Counted from the stretch's first letter, positions 1 to 8,797 are shown. The stretch: 22,056 nt of DNA from Chrysochromulina tobinii (GCA_001275005.1 JWZX01002623.1:1-22056), one strand, 5' to 3'. Notes: generated by a model from the sequence alone, not told the origin. A program made the numbers and translations.

Positions 1-609
1 ACCCCCTCTTAGTGAGGAAGAGCTCAGTGAGCTACCCGAGTGTGTGTTGTGTGAACGCCTGGTACGGCGCGCGGAGCGCGGCGTGACTCGCGATTCCTCG
101 CGAAGGTTTCTTTTTGGAGCCACATTTTTGACGAAGCTCGAAATTTTTTCGTCATTCGCATGCATTATAGTTTGCATCGCTAATCGTGAGCACAGTGTTC
201 AAAGCCTATGGCTTTGAGGTAATTTCCAGTGTAGTGAGAAGGTCCCCCTAGGTAAAAAAAGTACGAGCCTGCTCGGTTTGCTTGCGACTTGTATCGATGT
301 ACGGACAGCCGAGCAGTGTAAATCCTGTTGACATGAAACTGTAAAGTCTAAAGAGCACCGGGTGCTGGAGTCGGCACACGACCCTGCACACTCCACGCAC
401 AGGGGGCGATGTAGCAGCTAGTTTGTAGCAGAGTCTCGCAGTCGATCACGAGTCGGTCGGGGGGCTCTCGTCACTCGTCTCAGTCCTCTTCCGATGCGCG
501 CCCAGGCGGCCCAGTGACCTGTAGAAGGGTGCCCTGTAGAAGGGGCCTCAATCTCCTCGTCACTTGGGACACAAACGACCATCCGGACCGAGGCGGGATC
601 TCATTGTTC
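1..609. other. No supported gene; 3' flank of the ligase gene
   Basis: I find no reading frame here with recognisable protein features. The short frames present are low-complexity or contradict each other between strands. The right end is the downstream flank of the ligase gene on the minus strand. Around 518-545 a short unit, CCTGTAGAAGGG, occurs twice in a row. No tRNA or rRNA fold was recognised by eye. Confidence 0.5.
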
Positions 610-2103
610 CTATCCGGTGAACTCCGCCGCGTCCACGTCGGGCCTCACCCGCCGGAAGCTTGGGAAGCGCGGGATGCCTCCGTCCGTGAGCTCAAAGTAT
701 TGGAAGGTGACGACCGTACCAATGGGCGGAGGGCTCTCCCTCTCCGCGTCCGTGAAGCCCGTGCCACATTGGAACGTATTGCCATTCCTCAGCTTGAGCT
801 TCAGAGCGCCCAGTCGGCCCGTGTGCTTGCCTTTGCCCGCCTCATGACCAATGACGAGGGCTTCGCCATCGACGGTCCGTTTGATCTTGAGCAGATCTGG
901 TGTGCGACCCGGCCGGTGGGCCGCGTGCGGGTGCCGCGCCATCAGCCCTTCGCCGCCGCCGGCTGCCACCTCCTCATGCCGGCGGAGGATGTGGGACGTA
1001 CATTGGACAGCTTCGTGTTCAAGTACCCTGACGCTCACGCGAGGGATGGCTGTGGAGGCAGCGGCCGAGGAGGTGGCGGCCGAGGCGGCATCGGACGGTG
1101 CGATGGGCGTGGCGGCCGGGACCGCGGCGAGCGCGGCGCGCGCGGCGGCAAGCCGGTCGAAGATGCCGCCAGGCGCCTCGGGCGCATCGTAGACCACGTA
1201 CTCGATCGGTGCCCACGCACTCTCACTGCGATCGGTGCGGCGCACGATACTCATAGCCCGCTGGAACTGGCCGCGGCCGAGCCAGAGCTCGCCGTCGAGC
1301 GCCGTGCCGAGCGGTAGCTGCAGGCAGAGCGAGGCCGGCACATACACCTCCTTGCCTGCGCGTGAGAAGCAGCCACCCTTGCCATCCCACAGGCAGCGCA
1401 TGCCATCGAGCTTCTCTGAAAGGGCCCAGCCAGTCAAATCTCGCACGCCGTCCCACGAGTCCGCGAGTGCCACCGTCTTGACGACTGCCTCGTTCGTCGG
1501 GGCGACGCCCGCGCCGGCAGCGGCCGCCTGCCCTGCGACGCGGTTGCCGCTCGCGAAGAAGGCCTTCGGGTCACCACCGAGCCGCTCGAGCTCCGCTTGC
1601 TCGCCGCGCAGCGCCTTGAGGTGCTTGCATGTGCGCATCGAGCCCGCACCCTTCTGGTTGCGCCAGCTCGGGCACGAGCACGAGTAGGTCTCGCCGACGC
1701 GCTTGAGCTCGTACACGTTGGCGCCGCTGCCTTGCACAGACCGGCTCTCCATGTCAGCGAGCGGGCCAAGCGGGTCCGCACCGGAGGGTGCGGCAGAAGA
1801 TGGCGCAGGCAGCGCAGCTGCTATGACCACCGCAGGTACCACAGGGAGGGACGCCGGCAAGGCTGCGGCAGGTTGCGGCGGAGGTGGTGCAGGCACGGCC
1901 AGAGGCGTGGGCGTGGGCTCATCTTCTTCCGTGTCGCCACCAAGGTCGTGGTCCAGCTTCTGCTTCTTGTTCGCTGTAGTTTCAAGGCGAGGGTGCGTGT
2001 CCGGGTGGTCGAAATCACGCCAGTGTGCCGCGCTCAGCTGGTAGCATGTGGCGCCGTAGCGACACGGAGGCCGCGTCGGAGCAGGGACAAAGTGGCTTCG
2101 CAT
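610..2103 (-). CDS. ATP-dependent DNA ligase with PBZ and SWIM zinc fingers
   Basis: A 497-residue single-exon protein beginning at an ATG (2103-2101) and ending in TAG. Residues 14-33 fit the PAR-binding zinc finger (PBZ) pattern, with C14, C20, H27 and H33 in CRYGATCY...H...F.HP. Residues 46-50 (KKQKL) could be a nuclear signal, followed by a Pro/Ala-rich linker. Residues 142-161 form a SWIM finger (C142, C144, C159, H161). The nucleotidyltransferase core follows: motif I SEKLDGMR with predicted adenylated K231, motif III LDGEL at 269-273, motif IIIa around EYVVYD at 301-306, motif IV GEGLMAR at 384-390 and motif V LLKIKR at 404-409. A short OB-type C-terminus ends in PRFPSFRRVRP. This core resembles the small ligases of the Chlorella virus type. 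The enzyme should seal nicks by ATP-dependent adenylation. The PBZ suggests recruitment to poly(ADP-ribose) at breaks, which is inference. The 260 bp upstream presumably hold its promoter. Confidence 0.88.
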   Translation of the reverse strand: MRSHFVPAPTRPPCRYGATCYQLSAAHWRDFDHPDTHPRLETTANKKQKLDHDLGGDTEEDEPTPTPLAVPAPPPPQPAAALPASLPVVPAVVIAAALPAPSSAAPSGADPLGPLADMESRSVQGSGANVYELKRVGETYSCSCPSWRNQKGAGSMRTCKHLKALRGEQAELERLGGDPKAFFASGNRVAGQAAAAGAGVAPTNEAVVKTVALADSWDGVRDLTGWALSEKLDGMRCLWDGKGGCFSRAGKEVYVPASLCLQLPLGTALDGELWLGRGQFQRAMSIVRRTDRSESAWAPIEYVVYDAPEAPGGIFDRLAAARAALAAVPAATPIAPSDAASAATSSAAASTAIPRVSVRVLEHEAVQCTSHILRRHEEVAAGGGEGLMARHPHAAHRPGRTPDLLKIKRTVDGEALVIGHEAGKGKHTGRLGALKLKLRNGNTFQCGTGFTDAERESPPPIGTVVTFQYFELTDGGIPRFPSFRRVRPDVDAAEFTG

Positions 2104-2363
2104 CCCTTGTGAAGAGGACCTTGAGTGTGGAGGACCTGTGCCCTGGAAACAGGAAAGACGAGCACTTGAAATTCTTTCCTGAAAGGCATGTTAAAGGGTC
2201 GACGCAGTACAGCAGCGCTCATGCGAGCGCGCCTGGTGTGGCGCGCTTACATGACTGCGGAATGTGAATGTGTGTCTGATGTGTGATTTCTAACCTTGTT
2301 TGTAACACCAAACACGTGAGGAGAGAGCTGCAATATTCTGCCTCGGCTCGGGCCGGGCTAAAC

Positions 2364-3344
2364 TCAAACGTGTCCAGGGACCTCTTTTCGCGCTCGCTGC
2401 GCTACTCGAGCGGCGCTACTAGTGCTGTATGTGTCCCCCTGGCCTCGAGGGCACAACTCGCGGCTGTCGCGTGGGATGACGCCCGATTTGGGTCGCCGAT
2501 CTGGCGCGAGATGCTGCGCGTACTGTTGCCCGTCCCGCTCGAAGCAGCGCGCGAGCGCGACGTAGTTGACGATGAGCTCGCGCTGCGTCTGCACGATGCG
2601 CTTGCGGTAATCGTCGCGCAGCAGGCAGCTCGAGGTCGCTGGCAGCCCGAGCAGCTTCAAGGCTGCTGTCCACAGCGATGGCGTGCCAATGAGGGTCTCG
2701 TACTCCATGACGAGTACGCGGCCGGCACGAGCTCGCCCCCCAGCGCGTTCGTTGGCCAGCTCCGCGGAGCCGAAGAGCATCTCGCTCGCACGCTTTCGCA
2801 GCCGCAGCGTGTTGATGGTGCTGATCGTCTTCTGGCAGTTGAGGCGCAGGCTCGTGTTGAGCCTGGCTGGGTCGCAGCCCGAGCTGCCAGCGGTGGCACT
2901 GCCCTTGCAGTGTAGCACGCCCGTGCGCCGTCGGCTCAGCCGACCGATGACGTTGTCGAGGTGGTTGTTGCGCTGGAGCACGATGACCATGTAACCGAGT
3001 CTCTTGAGCGCTTCGGCCACTTCCAAGGCGTTGCCACCATTTGGACTGAATTCGATGTCGCGCTCGCCGAGCTTGAGCTTCACGCCACCGGCGACGGTAT
3101 CGCATTGCGATGCGTTTGGTCGCTGCTGCAGCTGCTGGCGGTTTTGGTTTGCGACGTCCTCGAGCACTGTGGACACGCCGTCCACTCCAGCGTGAAAGAG
3201 CTTGGCCGCAGTTTGATTGCGCATGAGAATTTCGCCGACCGATGCGACGCACGGATGGCTCGAGAGCACATGATTAACCCACGTGCTTCCCGTAGACGAG
3301 CCTGCGAGAAGAGCCCACGGCACGAAGTCGGAGGCCGTCATCAT
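2364..3344 (-). CDS. PAPS-dependent sulfotransferase (carbohydrate-type)
   Basis: A 326-residue protein from the first of two adjacent ATGs (3344-3342 and 3341-3339). The frame stays open further upstream but only from a GTG, so I prefer the ATG. Residues 14-40 carry the 5'-phosphosulfate-binding loop and following helix: AGSSTGSTW, then HP and GE. Residues 120-145 hold the 3'-phosphate-binding region: VIVLQRNNHLDNVIGR followed by RRTGVLH. The later stretch VLVMEYETLIG...LLGLP also fits this fold. It should move sulfate from PAPS to a sugar or other hydroxyl acceptor; the acceptor cannot be read from sequence. I see no clear signal peptide or membrane helix at this start, so a missed upstream exon is possible if it is a Golgi enzyme. 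It is divergent from the Myb-like gene. Confidence 0.75.
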   Translation of the reverse strand: MMTASDFVPWALLAGSSTGSTWVNHVLSSHPCVASVGEILMRNQTAAKLFHAGVDGVSTVLEDVANQNRQQLQQRPNASQCDTVAGGVKLKLGERDIEFSPNGGNALEVAEALKRLGYMVIVLQRNNHLDNVIGRLSRRRTGVLHCKGSATAGSSGCDPARLNTSLRLNCQKTISTINTLRLRKRASEMLFGSAELANERAGGRARAGRVLVMEYETLIGTPSLWTAALKLLGLPATSSCLLRDDYRKRIVQTQRELIVNYVALARCFERDGQQYAQHLAPDRRPKSGVIPRDSRELCPRGQGDTYSTSSAARVAQRARKEVPGHV

Positions 3345-3558
3345 CGATGATTGTCGCCGTAATCGAATCCTGAATGCAAACGCATGGAAGAACTTACGCG
3401 CGCGCGCCGCGCGTGCACGCACTCGAGCAGTTACATGTAGTGTGGTGCTGATTCGTCAACGTTCACTCCGCAAACGCGTTTTGTCACATAAAAGGCAGTT
3501 GAGAAAACTTCAATATCGAATTTCGGTCGCAGACGTCCAGAATCGAGAGTTCCTCACA
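3345..3558. promoter_or_regulatory. Divergent intergenic promoter region (sulfotransferase / Myb-like)
   Basis: These 214 bp separate two head-to-head start codons, so they must hold both promoters or one bidirectional promoter. Position 3397-3420 is a run of alternating CG/GC. No clear TATA box was identified. Assigned from gene geometry only. Confidence 0.45.
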
Positions 3559-5949
3559 ATGCCGGCCACCCCGGTCAGGGCGATCAAGATCACCCCGGGC
3601 AAGCCGCAGGCCCCCGGCACGCGAATCGCCTTCCCAAGCAACCCGGCACCGACTCACTCTGATCCTGCGCCTCCGCCTACGCCGCCTCCCAAGCCTTCGC
3701 CTGCCCCTCCGCCTGCACCTCCGCCGCCGCCTCCTAAGCCTCCGGCTGTCGAGGTCTCTCCGGCCGCCCACACGTACCCAGCACCCACAACTCCGCGCTC
3801 GCAGCCGCTGGCTTCGCCGCGGCCGCACTCGGCGAAAGCCAGCCTCGAGGATACTCGCTCGCGCTGGGGAGCGGGCCCGTTCAAGCCGTCGCACTGCCAT
3901 CTGCGTGCGCTCTTCGGACTCCAACAAACCGAGGCCGATGTTACGAGTGTGCTGCGCAAGCTCGACCCTGAGTTTCCGGACGCCAACGCGCTTTCGGGCT
4001 CGCGGGAACGTGCGATCCTCGCTGGCATGAAGGTGCTCATCGATGCGGCGGAAGCTGCGTACAACAACGCGCACAAGAATAAGCGGCAGCTCTACAGCAC
4101 CACGTGGCGCTCGGTCGGTTCGGAGCGCCCGAAGCGCGGCAACGAGATCAACCAGAAGGAGTTTGCCGAGGCGCTCGCGAAACGCGCAACCGGCAACGGC
4201 CGTGAGCTGCAGCCGCGCGAGACGGTAGAGCTTGGCCATGACAAGCTGACCGAGCTCGGCGTGAAGGAGGTCGACTTGCAGCCCGGTAACTTTGTGCACC
4301 TCGCCGTCGGCAGCGGCGAGTACTACACCCTCTTGGAAGAAGTTGGAGCTCCCGAAAAGTATTCGGGTGCGACGATGCAGCATAACGACCCCAGGCTGTT
4401 GCTCGCCAATCAGCTTGAAGCGACCGCACAGGTGGCCAAGCAGTGCCTGGGCGGTCTGCGCATGCATGAGGGGATTCTTCTACGCCACGGAGACGAGCTC
4501 TACGCCCGGCTGGCGGCTCTGCAGGCCATGCATTTAATCATCGAGAGCGCATCTGACCCAGGCAAGACGCTCACCAAGGGCGCGCCGCCGCCCGTGTACG
4601 GTCTGTCATGGATCGAGGTGCCCGCGCCGCCATCCGAGGGACGCGAAATCTTCTCATCGGTCCTCTCGGCTGCCCTGCAGCGTCAGACCACCTTCACGCC
4701 TGAGGAGCTTGCTGGCTTCAGGCTGCTGGAGGCACCATCCACGGACAGCTTCATAAAGGTGGCCGCAGCGGGCAATAACGGCCGCCCTCGGTACATGAAG
4801 ACGGTCGCTGTCGAAGCTCGTGCCGCCGGCGTCGCACCAGGGACTCCGAGAGACCATGCCAGAGACCGTGCCAACAAGCCTTGGCTTACGCCACGCGCCA
4901 AGTTCTCGGGCCCCGCCGTCAATCCTGACGCTGATGTGACGCCGGCTTCGACCCACTTGTCGTCGGCCGGGCTGAAGGGCACCGTGGCTGCAGTCAGCGC
5001 CGCTCAGCGCTGGGCAAATGTCCGCAACGTAGTGACTGCGGTCTCCGCGTTCTCGGGGCCCGCCTCGCCATCGAAGAGCTTCAAGCCGCAGTTTTCGGCC
5101 AAAATGGCGGTGGCAGCCTCTGCGCCGTCGCCATGGTCACCGCATGATGACGACGCGCTCCTTGAGCTGATACAAATGCACGGCCTGTATCGATGGGCGG
5201 TGGTGGCCGAGGCTCTCACGGCGCGGAACGGGCATTCGCACTCGATGCCACGTACATCCCACACGTGCCAGCAACGCTGGGAGACCTTACTCAACGTCTG
5301 TCTCTCCGTTGGGGCGGCGCCAGCACTGCGCAAGACCTCGGATATACTCCTTTCCTGCCGCAAGGGCATGCGCAATGCCGAGCAGATCATGAACGAGGCG
5401 GCGGGCGTGCTCATGCGTGCCCGATCGGAGCTGCAGCTCGCAAATGCACGCTCGATCCGTCTGAGAACAGAAGCCGCCGAGTTACGCGCAGAGGCGCAGG
5501 GACAAGCGGGGGATCTCAATTCTCCGGCCTGGGCGATGGTCAGCGGTGCCGAGACGAAAGCGGCGGGGATTGCGGGGGAGCGGGCGAGGCTCGCGCTCAT
5601 GCTCCAGACTGTCGGGCCTGGAATGGTGATGGAGAGGTTGGTGAACCAGGAAGATCGACTGCTGAAGCAGATCGACTTCCAGCCTCTCTCTGAGGAGCTG
5701 AGACTCAACATACTGAGCATCGAGACGGGGACGCTGTCTGGAAGCGAGGGCGGGAAGCCGCGGCACTTCCTGCGCGTGCGCGACTCGAGCACGGGTGAGA
5801 TTGCGCTCGAGTGGAATGAGCCGAGCAACCGGCGCAATTGCGAATCGGGAGGCGACACGCGCATGGGAGGCGGACTCGATTCGTTCACAAAGAAGCTGCA
5901 CGGGCCGCAGCGCGGTGCGCCACGCAGCGGAGCCAGCACGCCTCGCTGA
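3559..5949 (+). CDS. Large protein with Pro-rich N-terminus and Myb/SANT-like domain
   Basis: A 796-residue single-exon protein. The first in-frame ATG is at 3559 (context cacaATGc); upstream codons in the same frame contain no ATG. Residues about 34-72 are proline-rich (runs of P, A and K). Residues about 110-300 form a well-structured globular region I cannot assign to a family. Residues about 526-581 resemble a Myb/SANT repeat: W.PHDDDALLELI..HG.YRWA.VAEAL, then CQQRWETLL, with aromatic residues at the expected helix positions. About 630-690 is charged and probably a coiled coil. The tail is basic and Gly/Ser-rich. One Myb-like repeat suggests DNA or chromatin binding in the nucleus, but a SANT protein-interaction role is equally possible. 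The rest is unrecognised. Confidence 0.72.
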   Translation: MPATPVRAIKITPGKPQAPGTRIAFPSNPAPTHSDPAPPPTPPPKPSPAPPPAPPPPPPKPPAVEVSPAAHTYPAPTTPRSQPLASPRPHSAKASLEDTRSRWGAGPFKPSHCHLRALFGLQQTEADVTSVLRKLDPEFPDANALSGSRERAILAGMKVLIDAAEAAYNNAHKNKRQLYSTTWRSVGSERPKRGNEINQKEFAEALAKRATGNGRELQPRETVELGHDKLTELGVKEVDLQPGNFVHLAVGSGEYYTLLEEVGAPEKYSGATMQHNDPRLLLANQLEATAQVAKQCLGGLRMHEGILLRHGDELYARLAALQAMHLIIESASDPGKTLTKGAPPPVYGLSWIEVPAPPSEGREIFSSVLSAALQRQTTFTPEELAGFRLLEAPSTDSFIKVAAAGNNGRPRYMKTVAVEARAAGVAPGTPRDHARDRANKPWLTPRAKFSGPAVNPDADVTPASTHLSSAGLKGTVAAVSAAQRWANVRNVVTAVSAFSGPASPSKSFKPQFSAKMAVAASAPSPWSPHDDDALLELIQMHGLYRWAVVAEALTARNGHSHSMPRTSHTCQQRWETLLNVCLSVGAAPALRKTSDILLSCRKGMRNAEQIMNEAAGVLMRARSELQLANARSIRLRTEAAELRAEAQGQAGDLNSPAWAMVSGAETKAAGIAGERARLALMLQTVGPGMVMERLVNQEDRLLKQIDFQPLSEELRLNILSIETGTLSGSEGGKPRHFLRVRDSSTGEIALEWNEPSNRRNCESGGDTRMGGGLDSFTKKLHGPQRGAPRSGASTPR

Positions 5950-6247
5950 GTCTCGATGGCATTGTATGCGGCATTCCGTGACCCTCGCACCTAGAGCCGT
6001 TTATGAAAAGTACGGCGCGGGTATTTCCTGATTACACCAGGCGTGTTTCTCTGGGAACGCTATTATTGCTGCGTTGCTAGTATTCTATGACAGGACTTAT
6101 TAGGTCGTAGGACTTATGTCAAGCTGTTCGTGTCGTCGTCCACGAATCGGCGGACGGCGGAAAGCCAAAGAAATTGGAAATTCCGTCGCCAGCGAGCGGC
6201 GTCCCAGTTCGGTCGGCGCGAGCCCAAGCGAAGCGGGAGCGCCGCCG
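5950..6247. other. Convergent intergenic region
   Basis: This stretch of 298 bp lies between the 3' ends of the Myb-like gene and the glycosyltransferase gene. It is more AT-rich around 6030-6110 than its surroundings. It contains GTCGTAGGACTTAT and a related GACTTATTAG nearby. No gene or clear terminator hairpin was seen. Confidence 0.4.
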
Positions 6248-8797
6248 TCACGAGGGCGAGCTCTCGAGCAGCGTGCCCAGCCCGAGAGCCCGGCCGTCGA
6301 GGAGCGCCCATGCCTGCTTGGATGGGCCTCCTTCTAGTTGTGGGAACGGCGCGGCAGTGCGCACCCACCCATCACGCACCGCATCCACCTCGATGATGGA
6401 GCCTGCCTGCACAACGTTGTGCACAGCTGCGTCGGTCGCCGGTGCGGCGCGCAGGAAGACAAAGGGCTTGTGCACCACCTGATGAGGGAGGCAATCAGCG
6501 TGCAATCAGTGAAGCTGCGTCTGGCGCCGTCATGGGCACCATGGAAGACAAAGGGCTTGTGCACCACCCTGTAGATCGCCCTGCTTGCGAGCACATGCAT
6601 GGCGCCGTCATGGGCACCATCGTCGGCTGCGGGGTCGTGTCCGTGCGCCCGGCCGATAGCGCCGTGTTGGGCACCGCCGGCCGCCTCGTCGTCCGTTACG
6701 GTCAACTCGTCAGTGATCGCGCCCTTCGCATGCATCGGCTGCTGAATGTCTGCGAACCCAATCGATCGCACCCGGACGCCCCGCCGGGCCGCTTCCTCGG
6801 TCGCCGAGCACCAGCGCAGCGCACCGTGGCCGTCTTCTTGGCCGTCTTCGTGGCCGTCGTCGTGGCAGTCGGAGGGTCGCGCCGGCATCGGCGGTCGCCT
6901 GCCCGCGACGGCGCTCAGCTCGCGCTCCAGCCCTCCCTCCCGCCCGCCCGCGAAGGCGAGGAAGGCGTCGCGGCTGGCGAGCGACTCCCGCCGTAAGGTC
7001 GCCTCGTCCTCGAGTAACGGTCGTAGCAACGCCTCAAAAGGAAGGACCTCCTCCACTGTCGCCTCTTCAAGGGTGGCGACGGCGACCGCCGCCGCGCGCT
7101 CCGCATTCGACGGGAGAGATGGGTGGGCGCCTAAACGCTGCTCGAGCTGCGCGTTGCTCACGCCATGGTGCAGCGTGCCGCGCGCGTGGTCATAGGAGAG
7201 TGCCGCATGCGCGAGGAGGCGGGGGTTCGTGTTTGCCTCGGCGAGTCCGAAGACATTTGACGAAACACACGGGATGGCGCGACTGCATGCCTCCATCACG
7301 ATCAGAGGGCAGCACTCCTGCCAGAGGGACGGCGCGAGGCAGCACCTGATGAGTGAGGCCATCAGTGGTGCCATCAGAGGCCATCAGTGGCCATCAGTGG
7401 TACTCACCTGCCAGAGGGACGGCGCGAGGAGCACCCGGGTCTGCCGGAAGATGACGTCCACGTCGGGATGCGCCGGCAGGATGGTGATGTTGGGCAGTCG
7501 CTTGAGCTGTGCGAGGGTCTGTGCGCCCGTCCATTGCGTCGTCACCGCCGCAAACGGCACGTGCGGCAGGCGCCGAGCGAGCGTCATCAAGACAGCGAGA
7601 CCCTTTTCCGGCGCTGGGCTCACCAGCGTCACATACCGATGGGACGGCTCCCATGGCCTCATCGCAGGCGGGAGCGAGCGAGAGACGCCCGTCGCCGCGC
7701 CCGACACGGCGCCGGTGGTCTGCGAGCCCGCCGTCGTGGGCACATGGAAATAGCGGTAGTCCGCAGCGTATAAGGTGCGTACCTGGAGCCCCGTTGTAGT
7801 GAGCACTTGCATGCAAGGCTTTCATCCACGGCAATCAACGGCAATCAACGTACTTGGAGCCCCGAGAGCGTTGTGGTGAGCACTTGCATGCAAGGCAGGT
7901 CATCAACGGCAATCAACGTACCTGGAGCCCTGGCGGTCCCCAGCGCTGCAGGTACTCACAGTGATGCATGCACGGGCTGAGAAGCCCGTCGAGACGCTGC
8001 AGCAGGGCCACGTGGCCGTCGCGCACCTGCATGTAAGGCAACCAGTCGCAATCCGTCGCAATCAGTCGCAATCCGTCGCAATCAATGGCAATCCGTCGCA
8101 ATCCGGCGTGGCCACAGAGCCAGTGGCCGCTGCGCACCGGGAAGCGCCGAAAGGGCCCGAATGGTGGCAGGTAGTAGTTGTGCGGCGTGGCATAGTGCGC
8201 CGTTGCACGCAGCTCGAGCGCAAACGCCAGGATCGCTTGCTCAATGGAGAGCGCCATCACGACGTCGTAGTGCCGGTTCTTGAGCGCAGTGAGGAGAGCG
8301 GGTGCACGCCCAACGAGCACGCACTGATCGTGCTCCCAGGGCAGCTCACCGAGCTGCCCGTGCTCAAGCTTGTACACGAGAGCCTCGGGCACAGGCGTCT
8401 GCACGAGCGCGATCACGTCGAGGCCGCCGCCGCCGTCAGGCGTGCCGCAGATGCGCCCTGCCTCACGAAGCATGGCGAGGCTGGCCAGAGTGGCGCCGCC
8501 AAAGGACCCGCCCGTAAAGTAGCCTGTGTGGCACACAAATGCGCATCTAGGTGCGGAGCTGCGTGCTGGTGCGGTCGCGGGCGACCCAGAGCCAGATGAC
8601 TCGCACTCTTCCGCCGCAGCCTTCTGCAGTGCATTAATCGCCTTCATGCGCTGGCCCAGCTTGCTGAAACCGAGATCGCGAAGCTTCGCGTCGAGCGCCG
8701 GCCGACCTTGCTCAGCCAGGATGCGGCAAAGCACGGTGCGTCGTGCCAGCAGATCAGCGTCTGATGGCGGAGGCGGAGGCGGCAGAGCAGCGTCCAT
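6248..8797 (-). CDS. GT4-type glycosyltransferase with C-terminal SH3-like domain (five exons)
   Basis: Inferred exons, in transcript order: 8797-8138, 8026-7922, 7782-7408, 7317-6568, 6478-6248, giving 706 residues. The ATG at 8797 is the first in frame; the frame runs further upstream without one. The N-terminal Rossmann half starts near residue 83 (CAFVCHTGYFTGG, then GG..LASL.ML). Residues about 200-300 include PPFGPFRRFP and ADYRYF. The C-terminal half has VTLVSPAPEKGL near 305 and LLAPSLWQ joined across an intron to ECCPLIVMEA. This joint restores the E-x7-E motif of GT4 retaining glycosyltransferases, strong support for the splice. An acidic His/Gly/Asp repeat (DDGHEDGQEDGH) lies near 520. 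Residues 631-706 form an SH3-like domain with DGWVR and ALLDGRALGLG. It should transfer a sugar from a nucleotide donor; the acceptor is unknown. The exon 4/5 edge is the least certain. Confidence 0.8.
6479..6567 (-). other. Intron 4 of the glycosyltransferase gene (89 nt), flanked by a perfect 25-bp repeat
   Basis: Donor GTGGTGCAC at 6567, acceptor CTCATCAG ending at 6479. Splicing joins AIYR to VVHKPFVF in the correct frame and restores the SH3-like domain. The first 25 nt of the intron (6567-6543) are identical to the first 25 nt of the next exon (6478-6454). The inside has two GATTGC units. A second direct repeat of 21 bp (6522-6542 and 6600-6620) links the intron interior with exon 4, so the exact left edge in exon 4 is not certain. 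Confidence 0.72.
7318..7407 (-). other. Intron 3 of the glycosyltransferase gene (90 nt), with duplicated exon end
   Basis: Consensus donor GTGAGT at 7407 and acceptor CTCTGGCAG ending at 7318. The last 29 nt of the intron (7346-7318) repeat the last 28 nt of the upstream exon (7435-7408) with one extra base. The middle holds four GATGGC units spaced 10-12 bp. The retained intron contains an in-frame TGA. An internal acceptor-like CATCAG precedes the intronic copy, but its use would shift the frame and destroy the E-x7-E motif. Confidence 0.85.
7783..7921 (-). other. Intron 2 of the glycosyltransferase gene (139 nt), two tandem units
   Basis: Donor CAG|GTACGTTG at 7921, acceptor GGGCTCCAG ending at 7783. 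It joins GPPGLQ to VRTLYAADYRYF. The intron is two near-copies of about 70 bp, each with GATTGCC units, a CTTGCATGCAAG core (plus-strand positions 7883-7895 and 7806-7818) and CTCACYACAACG. The exon end GGGCTCCAGGTACG recurs at the middle, as GGGCTCCAAGTACG, and at the right border. Confidence 0.83.
8027..8137 (-). other. Intron 1 of the glycosyltransferase gene (111 nt), 10-bp tandem units
   Basis: Donor GTGCGCAGC at 8137, acceptor CCTTACATGCAG ending at 8027. The intron is 37 codons long and open in frame, so only protein logic calls it an intron: removing it gives RRFP joined to VRDGHVALLQRL. Its start (GTGCGC..CGGCCAC) nearly repeats the start of the next exon. It contains six 10-bp units based on GATTGCGACG, the same repeat that fills an intron of the PHD gene at 15218-15382. 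Confidence 0.72.

Noticed and set aside
514-1317. Plus-strand frame of 267 codons
   Set aside because: Lies antisense to the ligase core, whose motifs are clear on the minus strand; Gly/Arg-rich and without recognisable features.
5004-5990. Minus-strand frame of 328 codons
   Set aside because: Antisense to the Myb-like region and the C-terminus of the plus-strand gene, with Ser/Arg-rich composition typical of a shadow frame.
6334-6478. Extension of the glycosyltransferase frame past 6478 without splicing
   Set aside because: The unspliced frame ends in sequence without domain sense, while the frame joined by the 25-bp repeat gives a good SH3-like domain.
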